The notes under the pieces were generated by a model. That model searched no databases and was not told where the DNA came from. It saw only the letters and a program-made list of their open reading frames with translations. Positions 1 through 5,578 of a stretch of 7,951 nucleotides of DNA are shown piece by piece. Source of the DNA: Bacteroidota bacterium (lineage in GTDB: Bacteria > Bacteroidota > Bacteroidia > NS11-12g > UBA955); assembly GCA_018969565.1 (NCBI GenBank), contig JAGWYC010000087.1, positions 1 to 7,951 of the forward strand, given 5' to 3'. A program made the translations under genes and the position numbers. Numbering within the stretch: the first letter of the stretch is position 1; each line of letters opens with the position of its first letter.

Positions 1-411
1 GCGGTGCAGCTTTCCGATGAAGATTTAGATTACGGCCTGTCTCTGGCCGATTGCCTGTTTGAGGCAGGATATCCCGAGCGCAGCAGCAGGGAATATGCCC
101 GCTTGTCTGCCATGTATCCGGAAGATTCCACCTTGTGGTGCTCCTGGGCTACCATGCTGCACGAAGCACGCGATTTGAAGGCCGCAATGAAAGTAATTAA
201 CGCCGCCTTGCAGCAATTGCCGGATGATTTTCGCCTCTGGTATATCAGCGCTGCGGTGCATTACCTCGGAGGTCGTCACGTAGCGGCTATGGAAGCCCTG
301 CAATATGCGCTGGCCTTAAATTACAAGGAACACGAGGAGATGTTTAAATTTGCTCCCGAACTAAGGCAGGTCGGAACCATCCATGAGATGATTGCCCGAT
401 ACGCCCACTGA
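1..411 (+). CDS. TPR-repeat protein, 3' end only
   Basis: The reading frame is open at the left edge (the first codon is GCG), so the real start lies upstream; the GTG at position 4 is unlikely to be it. The visible 136 codons form about three tetratricopeptide-like helical hairpins of roughly 34 residues, at about bases 28-126, 127-228 and 229-330. Each carries the usual pattern of small residues and aromatics (for example LWCSWATMLHEARDLKAA, then LWYISAAVHYLGGRHVAA), followed by P-x-D or similar turns. TPR arrays are protein-protein interaction scaffolds; no enzymatic motif is visible. The stop lies 5 bases before the phosphosulfolactate synthase start, so the two are probably co-transcribed. 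From memory, a TPR protein beside this synthase is a recurrent Bacteroidota arrangement, but I cannot verify that here. The partner and function are unknown. Confidence 0.8.
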   Translation, partial: AVQLSDEDLDYGLSLADCLFEAGYPERSSREYARLSAMYPEDSTLWCSWATMLHEARDLKAAMKVINAALQQLPDDFRLWYISAAVHYLGGRHVAAMEALQYALALNYKEHEEMFKFAPELRQVGTIHEMIARYAH

Positions 412-416
412 ACGGA

Positions 417-1181
417 ATGCACAACGACATCTTCAAGCTCAAGTCCTTACCGGACAGAACCGAAAAACCCAGAAATTCAGGCTTAACGATGGTGATGGAC
501 AAGGGCCTCACCTTGCATGAAGCGGAGGATTTCATAGAAAACAACCTGCCCCATGTGGACATCATCAAGCTGGGATTTGGCACCGGCGTGGTAACCCCGC
601 ATCTGGAGCGCAAAATCAAGTTGTATCAGGATGCCGGTTTGCCGGTGTATTTCGGAGGAACCCTGTTCGAGGCCTATGTAATCAGGAAGCAGTTTGAAGA
701 TTACCTGCGCATCTTGGATCATTTCAACATCAGCCATGCTGAGGTAAGCGACGGATCTATTGAAATGCCGCATGATGAGAAGTGCCGCTACATCAGCCTG
801 TTGGCCAAGCGCGCCACGGTATTCAGCGAGGTAGGTTCCAAGGATGCAGAGAAAATCATCCCGCCCTATGAGTGGATTGAACAGATGGAAACCGAGTTAC
901 AGGCCGGCGCCTGGAAAGTGATTGCCGAAGCCCGTGAGAGCGGTACTGTGGGCATCTTCCGCGGCACCGGAGAAGTGCGTTCAGGGCTGGTGGCAGAAAT
1001 CATCCGCAAAATTCCCCTGGAGCAAATCATTTGGGAAGCGCCACAAAAAACCCAGCAGGTATGGTTCATTAAACTCTACGGAGCCAACGTAAACCTGGGA
1101 AACATAGCCCCCAACGAACTGATCGCCCTCGAAACACTGCGCATCGGCCTGAGAGGCGACAGCTTTGACTTCTTCCTGTGA
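417..1181 (+). CDS. comA: Phosphosulfolactate synthase, ComA family
   Basis: This is a complete 254-residue protein, matching the usual ComA length of about 250. The family condenses sulfite with phosphoenolpyruvate to give (2R)-O-phospho-3-sulfolactate (EC 4.4.1.19). That is the first step of coenzyme M synthesis in methanogens and of sulfolactate synthesis in Bacillus (YitD). The fold is a TIM barrel. Recognisable blocks are KPRNSGLTMVMDKG (residues 17-30), DIIKLGFGTG (48-57), YFGGTLFEA (78-86), EVSDGSIEM (109-117), EVGSKD (138-143), EARESGTVGIF (171-181), IWEAPQKTQQVWFIKLYGAN (205-224) followed by VNLGNI, and LRIGLRGD (241-248). The ATG follows the TPR stop by 5 bases, and there is a short purine stretch (cgga) but no strong ribosome binding site. 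Bacteroidota do not make coenzyme M, so the product probably feeds another sulfonate; sulfonolipid precursors such as cysteate are a reasonable but unproven idea. The family call is firm and the physiological role is inferred. Confidence 0.93.
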   Translation: MHNDIFKLKSLPDRTEKPRNSGLTMVMDKGLTLHEAEDFIENNLPHVDIIKLGFGTGVVTPHLERKIKLYQDAGLPVYFGGTLFEAYVIRKQFEDYLRILDHFNISHAEVSDGSIEMPHDEKCRYISLLAKRATVFSEVGSKDAEKIIPPYEWIEQMETELQAGAWKVIAEARESGTVGIFRGTGEVRSGLVAEIIRKIPLEQIIWEAPQKTQQVWFIKLYGANVNLGNIAPNELIALETLRIGLRGDSFDFFL

Positions 1182-1232
1182 ATCAAAAAGGATAACGTCC
1201 AAATCGTACAGACCGAAGAAAGGAATAAACCT

Positions 1233-1994
1233 TTAATCCCTGTCCAGGTGTTCCAGCCTTAACAAACCTTCTTCATACGACAGGTAGGCGCCCTGGGCCA
1301 GACCATCGGCCATAAAATACCGGCCCTGCCAATCCCTGATGCTGCGCTCAAAAGCCTTACGCATATCCTCTACAATGGTATGCCCGAATACCTGAACAGC
1401 TTTTCCTTTTAAAAAAGCAGGATTATTTTTCAGCAGCCCTGCCGGCCTTATCCAGATGGGTGATTCCCAGGGACTGTCCCTCATGGGATTATAGCTGCGC
1501 ACTTCAAATAGCTTTGGTTGTTCCCGGAATACCTTATTCACCGCGCAGACGATACTCGGCACATCATCAGGATGCCAGAATTCCCCTTCAGGACCGGCAA
1601 AATCGTTCAACCATTCAGAGGAAACTCCGGCGTGGGAGCAGAGTATATGATCTGCGGCAAAAGCCATATCAAACAGGTCTATGTTTTTGCGAAAAAGTGG
1701 CTTCACTTTTGGTGCAATTCCGGGCTGAAAACCGGAGTATTCCCGCCTACAAAACTCAGGCAGATAGTGGTAGTCATGGTTCCCGAAGAGCAATACCACG
1801 TTATTGTCTTTTGCCTTCTTGAATTCTATAATCTCGCTTAAGTTCTCTACCTGCCTTTTTCCGCTGATGCGCTCGCCTTTGGTATCCAGATAATCACCGA
1901 AAAACACAAACCGGTCGGCATCCTGTTCCCTTTCCACGATGGTTTTCCAGGTATCCCTGCCGTGTATGTCGCCGATAAAAACAACTTTACCCAT
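1233..1994 (-). CDS. Calcineurin-like metallophosphoesterase, ApaH/PPP-like
   Basis: This 253-residue protein has no signal peptide and so is probably cytoplasmic. It carries the full set of metallophosphoesterase motifs in order: GDIHG (residues 8-12, Asp9 and His11), GDYLD (33-37, Asp34), GNHD (71-74, Asn72 and His73), SHAG (120-123, His121) and GHT (204-206, His205). These residues would bind a two-metal centre. The motif layout resembles the PPP-type Ser/Thr phosphatases and diadenosine tetraphosphatase (ApaH). However, the second motif reads GDYLDTKG rather than the GDxVDRG of classical PPP phosphatases, so the substrate could be a protein phosphate, a dinucleotide or another phosphoester. 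The gene is convergent with comA (51 bases between stops) and divergent from kbl (150 bases). It is unrelated in detail to the secreted phosphatases downstream. Its codons look more AT-rich than those of kbl. Confidence 0.88.
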   Translation of the reverse strand: MGKVVFIGDIHGRDTWKTIVEREQDADRFVFFGDYLDTKGERISGKRQVENLSEIIEFKKAKDNNVVLLFGNHDYHYLPEFCRREYSGFQPGIAPKVKPLFRKNIDLFDMAFAADHILCSHAGVSSEWLNDFAGPEGEFWHPDDVPSIVCAVNKVFREQPKLFEVRSYNPMRDSPWESPIWIRPAGLLKNNPAFLKGKAVQVFGHTIVEDMRKAFERSIRDWQGRYFMADGLAQGAYLSYEEGLLRLEHLDRD

Positions 1995-2144
1995 AAATCA
2001 ATTAAACCGGCTGCAATAATATAGTCATTTCCTCCGAATAAAACAGCGTGACCGAAAAACCCGATTGTTTCGAAGGTTCAGGGTCCGGTAGTGTAAAGCA
2101 GTCGGAAGCAAGCCACGAATCCCGTTTCTGCCTAAATTCGCGGC
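1995..2144. other. Divergent intergenic region
   Basis: These 150 bases separate the start codons of the metallophosphoesterase (- strand) and kbl (+ strand), so promoters for both should lie here. The half next to the phosphoesterase is AT-rich and the half next to kbl is GC-richer. I looked for the Bacteroidota -33/-7 pattern (TTTG and TAnnTTTG) and found only one-mismatch -7 candidates. TAAATTCG at 2133-2140 lies too close to the kbl ATG unless the message is nearly leaderless. TATTATTG, on the - strand at about 2014-2021, has no convincing partner upstream. No riboswitch or operator palindrome is evident. Confidence 0.5.
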
Positions 2145-3344
2145 ATGTACGGAGCATTCAAAGATTTCCTGAGCGCCGAGCTGAACGCCATCGAAACGGC
2201 CGGCCTGTATAAACGCGAACGCATCATTGTAAGTCCGCAGGACGCGGTAATTCGTCTGGATAACGGAGCTGAGGTCATCAACTTCTGCGCCAACAACTAT
2301 CTGGGCCTCAGCAGCCATCCCCGGGTGACCGAGGCCGCCAAGCGCGCCATTGACACCCACGGCTTCGGCATGAGCAGCGTACGCTTTATCTGCGGCACCC
2401 AAGACATCCACAAGGAGCTCGAAGCGAAGATTGCCTCCTTCTACGAAACAGACGATACCATCCTCTACGCCGCGGCCTTCGATGCCAACGGCGGCGTATT
2501 CGAACCCCTGCTCAGCGAGGAAGACGCCATCATCAGCGATTCCCTGAACCATGCCAGCATCATTGACGGCGTACGCCTCTGTAAGGCCCGCCGCTATCGC
2601 TATGCCAACAACAACATGGCCGAACTGGAAGAGCAACTGCAAAAAGCCAACGCCGAAGGCGCCCGCTTCAAGCTGATTGTTACCGACGGCGTATTCAGCA
2701 TGGACGGCTACGTGGCGCAATTAGACAAAATCTGCGACCTGGCGGATCAATACAACGCCCTCGTGATGACCGACGAATGCCACGCTGCCGGATTCATCGG
2801 CAAGACCGGTCGCGGCACGCCGGAATACTGCAACGTAATGGGCCGAGTGGACATCATCACCGGCACCCTGGGCAAGGCCCTCGGCGGCGCCATGGGCGGA
2901 TACACCACCGGCCGGAAAGAAATCATTGACATGCTGCGCCAGCGCAGCCGTCCTTATCTGTTCTCCAACTCACTCGCACCCAGCATTGTCGGCGCCAGCA
3001 TTGAAGTGTTCAACATGCTCACCGAAACCACCGAGTTGCGCGACAAGCTGGAAGCCAATGTGAAGCGCTTCAAGGAAGGCGTAAAAGCGGCGGGCTTCGA
3101 CTATAAAGACGGCGACAGCGCCATCGTGCCCATCATGCTGTACGATGCGAAGCTGAGTCAGGTGATGGCCGACAAGCTGCTGGAAGAAGGCATTTACGTC
3201 ATCGGGTTCTTCTATCCCGTGGTACCCAAAGACCAGGCGCGTATCCGCGTGCAGCTCAGCGCCGCGCACGAATTTGAGCACATAGACCGCGCCGTAGCCG
3301 CCTTCACCAAGGTAGGCCGTGAGCTCGGCGTGCTGAAGGCTTAA
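2145..3344 (+). CDS. kbl: 2-amino-3-ketobutyrate CoA ligase (glycine C-acetyltransferase)
   Basis: This 399-residue protein matches E. coli Kbl in length and is nearly collinear with it from the first residue (MYGAFKDFL here, MRGEFYQQL there), which supports the chosen ATG. Kbl is a cytoplasmic PLP enzyme of the alpha-oxoamine synthase family. It cleaves 2-amino-3-ketobutyrate with CoA to glycine and acetyl-CoA, the second step of threonine breakdown after threonine dehydrogenase. Visible signatures are INFCANNYLGL (45-55), HGFGMSSVRFICGTQDIHKE (72-91), SLNHASIIDGVRLCKARRYR (133-152, with His136 stacking on PLP), TDGVFSMDG (180-188), TDECHAAGF (209-217, with Asp210 and His213), the PLP lysine in TGTLGKALGG (239-248, Lys244), SRPYLFSNSLAP (268-279) and GFFYPVVPKDQARIRVQLSA (354-373). 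E. coli has DDSHA where this protein has DECHA. No threonine dehydrogenase gene is in the window. Other alpha-oxoamine synthases, including serine palmitoyltransferase and cysteate acyltransferase, are related, but the match to Kbl is far closer. Confidence 0.95.
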   Translation: MYGAFKDFLSAELNAIETAGLYKRERIIVSPQDAVIRLDNGAEVINFCANNYLGLSSHPRVTEAAKRAIDTHGFGMSSVRFICGTQDIHKELEAKIASFYETDDTILYAAAFDANGGVFEPLLSEEDAIISDSLNHASIIDGVRLCKARRYRYANNNMAELEEQLQKANAEGARFKLIVTDGVFSMDGYVAQLDKICDLADQYNALVMTDECHAAGFIGKTGRGTPEYCNVMGRVDIITGTLGKALGGAMGGYTTGRKEIIDMLRQRSRPYLFSNSLAPSIVGASIEVFNMLTETTELRDKLEANVKRFKEGVKAAGFDYKDGDSAIVPIMLYDAKLSQVMADKLLEEGIYVIGFFYPVVPKDQARIRVQLSAAHEFEHIDRAVAAFTKVGRELGVLKA

Positions 3345-3354
3345 GACCCGCCGC

Positions 3355-3396
3355 GGTCACTGAGTAGGCCGCCGAAAGGCGAGCCGTATCGAAGTG
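3355..3396 (-). repeat. Hairpin repeat copy 1 (CACT/AGTG flavour)
   Basis: This 42-base unit begins 10 bases after the kbl stop. Its first 15 and last 16 bases are identical to those of the copy at 3639-3680, while the 11 bases between differ completely. Read on the - strand it starts CACTTCGATACGGC and ends CCTACTCAGTGACC. The core can fold as GGC-T-CGCC, a TTTC loop, then GGCG-GCC. The outer CACT pairs with AGTG. Its position suggests it may also serve as a terminator-like structure for kbl. Confidence 0.85.
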
Positions 3397-3407
3397 TAAC
3401 CGCACAG

Positions 3408-3442
3408 CATTTCGATACGCCTGCGGCGACTCAATGACCGGG
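3408..3442 (+). repeat. Hairpin repeat copy 2 (CATT/AATG flavour)
   Basis: This unit starts CATTTCGATACG and ends GACTCAATGACCGG, inverted relative to copy 1, which lies 11 bases upstream. The short core GCC-TGC-GGC forms a 3-base-pair stem, and the outer CATT pairs with AATG. The tail that follows (about 3440-3472) resembles the tail after copy 5 (about 3818-3850), so the mobile or duplicated unit is probably longer than the hairpin itself. Confidence 0.8.
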
Positions 3443-3463
3443 CGGCGGCTACTGCTAGGCTTG

Positions 3464-3491
3464 CCCCGCCCGAGCAAGACGAGCGGCGGGG
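3464..3491. repeat. GC-rich hairpin in the second repeat family
   Basis: A perfect 7-base-pair stem, CCCCGCC (3464-3470) with GGCGGGG (3485-3491), encloses a 14-base loop. It overlaps the start of the GC-rich direct repeat, whose other partial copy at 3684-3712 keeps most of the stem (CCGCC...GGCGGGG). No uridine run follows, so it is not a textbook terminator. Confidence 0.6.
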
Positions 3492-3539
3492 AAGTGAAGC
3501 GGCCCAGGTAAGACGAGCGGCGGGGAAGTGAAGCGGCCC
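3476..3539 (+). repeat. Two direct 30-base repeats with 34-base period
   Basis: A 30-base sequence beginning AAGACGAGCGGCGGGGAAGT is present at 3476-3505 and again, identically, at 3510-3539, separated by 4 bases. A third, partial copy at 3684-3712 shares 29 bases with 3466-3494, including the preceding CCGCCCGAGC. Perfect identity in non-coding DNA suggests recent duplication or ongoing homogenisation. Confidence 0.85.
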
Positions 3540-3596
3540 GAGTGAAGCGATCGGTTGCCAAGCTAATTACAGTAAATATCAAGATTCTGCCTATGT

Positions 3597-3680
3597 CACT
3601 TCGATAAGTCGCTGCTGCGCAGCTCCCACTCAGTGACCGGTCACTGAGTAGGCGAAACGGAGTGGAGCCGTATCGAAGTG
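3597..3680. repeat. 84-base head-to-head doublet of the hairpin repeat (copies 3 and 4)
   Basis: Copy 3 (3597-3638, + orientation) and copy 4 (3639-3680, - orientation) are each 42 bases long and meet with no spacer. The outer ends CACTTCGATA (3597-3606) and TATCGAAGTG (3671-3680) are exact reverse complements. The junction forms a perfect 22-base palindrome at 3628-3649, centred between 3638 and 3639. The inner cores differ: copy 3 has GCTGCGCAGC, while copy 4 has an unrelated, weakly folding core. The symmetry therefore lies in the ends and junction rather than in the cores. The structure could form a cruciform. Confidence 0.9.
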
Positions 3681-3775
3681 ATACCGCCCGAGCAAGACGA
3701 GCGGCGGGGAAGCGAGTTTGATAATAAAGGAAGATTACTTCCGGTGCATTTCCCAACGTTTCGATACGTCCGGTG

Positions 3776-3820
3776 CATTTCGATACGCCACCGCGAAGCG
3801 GTGGCTACTCAATGACCGGG
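3776..3820 (+). repeat. Hairpin repeat copy 5 (CATT/AATG flavour, strongest core stem)
   Basis: This unit starts CATTTCGATAC and ends TACTCAATGACCGGG. Its core is a perfect 8-base-pair hairpin, GCCACCGC (3787-3794), loop GAA (3795-3797), GCGGTGGC (3798-3805). The outer CATT pairs with AATG. Just upstream, an 11-base stretch CCGGTGCATTT occurs twice (3741-3751 and 3770-3780), with a stray TTTCGATACG at 3759-3768, suggesting a partly duplicated left end. Confidence 0.85.
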
Positions 3821-3848
3821 CTGCAGCTACCGCGAGGCTTTGCTCCCG

Positions 3849-3870
3849 GTCTGCGACTCAATGACCGGGG
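3849..3870 (+). repeat. Truncated right end of the hairpin repeat
   Basis: The sequence CTGCGACTCAATGACCGGGG at 3851-3870 matches the right half of copy 2 but has no left half; its left boundary is uncertain. It is the last trace of the repeat before the downstream operon. Confidence 0.7.
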
Positions 3871-3930
3871 CTCAACAAAATTTATAAAACACGTTAAACG
3901 GATTTATGAAACCTGCATCTAAAAGGCTTT

Positions 3931-5574
3931 ATGAGATACTTATTGTACTCCTTACAATTAGTGCGGTTCATCTATGTCGGGGCGCTGTTCTTGGTTTTAG
4001 CTGAAGGCGCCTCGGCACAGAGTCCGAACATCATCCTGGGGCGGCCCACGGATACTTCTGTCACGGCGAGCATCATGTTTACCACGGCCCAATTCTGTTA
4101 TGTGGAATACGGCGCCGCGCCTTCTTCGTACAGCAATACCACCCCAATCATGCAGCTACAGGCCAATGTGCCTGAAGAATTGCTGATCAACAAACTCAAT
4201 GCCGACAGCCGCTACTGGTACCGTGTACGCTATAACAGCAGTGGCAGCGGAGTTTTTGCAACCACGCCTGAGTACAATTTCCATACGCAGCGCAAACCCG
4301 GTTCAGCCTTCACCTTCACCATTGAAGCCGACGAGCACCTGTACGACAAGAAAGGCATCGCCAATATGTATAAGGTTACCCTGGCTAACCAGGCGGCAGA
4401 TCAACCCGACTTCATGCTTTCGCTGGGCGATATCTTCGGTGATGACCACCAGTGGAAAACCATCACTTCCCCCGAAGTAGATGTATTGCACCGCAACTAC
4501 CGTCCTTTTCTCGGCGCCGTATGTCATTCGATTCCCTTTTATGTATGCCTGGGAAACCACGAGGGAGAAAACGATTACTACTATCTCCAGAAGCCCGGTG
4601 CCAACCTTTGTGTCTGGGGAACACAGTCGCGCAAGAATTATTATCCTAATCCCTTTCCAAACGGATTTTACTCCGGTAATGCGGATGTGGAACCTTATGG
4701 CATCGGCAACCCGGAAAACTACTACGCCTGGGTGTGGGGCGACGCCCAGTTTATCGTGCTGGATGTGTATCGCGACCAGTGCGATTCTTCAGACAAACCC
4801 CTGAAATGGGCATGGACGCTGGGTAAAAAGCAATACGACTGGCTGAAGAATACGCTGGCTGCCAGCACCTCTAAGTACAAGTTTGTATTTGCGCACCATG
4901 TACGCGGACAGGGGCGGGGCGGCATCACCAACGCCACACAGTTTGAATGGGGTGGACTGGATGGAACCAAGGACCTCTTTGCCACCAACAGGACCGGCTG
5001 GGATAAGCCCATCCACAAACTGTTTGTGGACAATAAAGTGAACATCTTCTTCCAGGGCCACGACCATGTGTTTGCGCATGAAACCCTGGATGGTGTGGTG
5101 TATCAGGCGTGCCCGATGGCGGCAGATTCCACCTATGAGATAGGCATGCTGGCCAATGCCGATGCTTATGTTTCAGACACCTTCCCCGGCACCGGCCACC
5201 TGCGGGTACATGTGGGTGATGATGGGGTAAAGGTGGATTTTGTAAGGGCCTACCTTCCTAAAGACACGCTGGGTATCCGCAAGAACAGGGAAGTGCCTTT
5301 TTCCTATACCGTAGGCGGTCTTCCGCAGCAACAAATAGAACTGCTCGATGCCTCGGTGCGTGTGTGGCCCAACCCTGCGGAAAATCGCTTGTATATTGAA
5401 CTTCCTGAAGCACTGCGAGGCGCCACACTCACACTCAGTAATCTTCAGGGACAAACCTTGTTGCACAGTGCAGTTCCTGAAATGGACCTCAGCAGGCTGA
5501 GCCCGGGTTGTTACCTTCTCCACATGCAACACCACCAAACCACTCTGTGCCGCAAGGTATGGGTGAACCGATAA
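3931..5574 (+). CDS. Secreted purple-acid-phosphatase-like metallophosphoesterase 1, T9SS-type tail
   Basis: This 547-residue protein begins with a signal peptide (about 1-30, hydrophobic to ASAQ-SPN). An Fn3-like N-terminal domain follows (about 33-120, with the typical LNADSRYWYRVRY strand). The calcineurin-like catalytic domain (about 126-445) has DEH (134-136), GDIFGDD (166-172), GNHE (208-211), AHH (321-323, with His322) and GHDH (376-379). The C-terminal 70 residues (about 477-547, VRVWPNPAENRLYIELP to RKVWVNR) resemble a type A T9SS sorting domain, predicting export and surface attachment or release. The Fn3-plus-phosphoesterase order is that of purple acid phosphatases. However, the iron-binding Tyr of the usual GDxxY is replaced: here the sequence is GD-I-F-G, so the protein should not be purple, and its metals and substrate are open. 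It starts an operon-like run and is a paralogue of the next gene, 4 bases away. The ATG gives a good signal peptide; no clear ribosome binding site is seen. Confidence 0.88.
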   Translation: MRYLLYSLQLVRFIYVGALFLVLAEGASAQSPNIILGRPTDTSVTASIMFTTAQFCYVEYGAAPSSYSNTTPIMQLQANVPEELLINKLNADSRYWYRVRYNSSGSGVFATTPEYNFHTQRKPGSAFTFTIEADEHLYDKKGIANMYKVTLANQAADQPDFMLSLGDIFGDDHQWKTITSPEVDVLHRNYRPFLGAVCHSIPFYVCLGNHEGENDYYYLQKPGANLCVWGTQSRKNYYPNPFPNGFYSGNADVEPYGIGNPENYYAWVWGDAQFIVLDVYRDQCDSSDKPLKWAWTLGKKQYDWLKNTLAASTSKYKFVFAHHVRGQGRGGITNATQFEWGGLDGTKDLFATNRTGWDKPIHKLFVDNKVNIFFQGHDHVFAHETLDGVVYQACPMAADSTYEIGMLANADAYVSDTFPGTGHLRVHVGDDGVKVDFVRAYLPKDTLGIRKNREVPFSYTVGGLPQQQIELLDASVRVWPNPAENRLYIELPEALRGATLTLSNLQGQTLLHSAVPEMDLSRLSPGCYLLHMQHHQTTLCRKVWVNR

Positions 5575-5578
5575 GCAC

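Larger units (their letters stand above)
3345..3930. repeat. Gene-free region packed with hairpin repeats
   Basis: This 586-base gap between kbl and the first secreted phosphatase contains no credible gene. It is a mosaic of a hairpin repeat with ends reading CA(C/T)TTCGATA and ACTCA(A/G)TGACC. Full copies lie at 3355-3396, 3408-3442, 3597-3638, 3639-3680 and 3776-3820, and fragments at about 3759-3768 and 3851-3870. A second, GC-rich direct repeat lies at 3466-3505, 3510-3539 and 3684-3712. Non-repetitive spacers lie at about 3541-3596 and 3713-3758. The last 60 bases (3871-3930) are AT-rich and probably hold the promoter and leader of the downstream operon, although no clear promoter motif is visible. 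Such structured DNA could also stop transcription after kbl. The layout resembles REP-type or BIME-type clusters. Confidence 0.85.

Noticed and set aside
4..6. GTG at position 4 as the true start of the TPR gene
   Set aside because: The frame is open to the window edge and TPR repeats begin almost at once, so a truncated gene is more likely.
1219..1234. Hairpin AAAGG-AATAAA-CCTTT between the convergent genes as a shared terminator
   Set aside because: The stem has only 5 base pairs and is AT-rich, it overlaps the phosphoesterase stop, and no T-run follows on either strand.
2133..2140. TAAATTCG as a Bacteroidota -7 promoter element for kbl
   Set aside because: It has one mismatch to TAnnTTTG, lies only 4 bases before the ATG and has no TTTG at the right distance upstream.
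2025..2720. 231-codon open frame on the - strand over the start of kbl
   Set aside because: It is antisense to an unmistakable kbl and is explained by the GC-biased third positions of that gene; its composition (rich in A, V, G) is typical of antisense shadows.
3304..3756. 150-codon open frame on the - strand across the repeat region
   Set aside because: It spans the kbl end and several hairpin repeats. Its peptide is a by-product of GC-rich repeats and resembles no family; repeat regions often yield such false genes.
3355..3870. CRISPR array
   Set aside because: Copies occur in both orientations with irregular spacing and variable cores, and no cas genes are present; this is a REP-like cluster.
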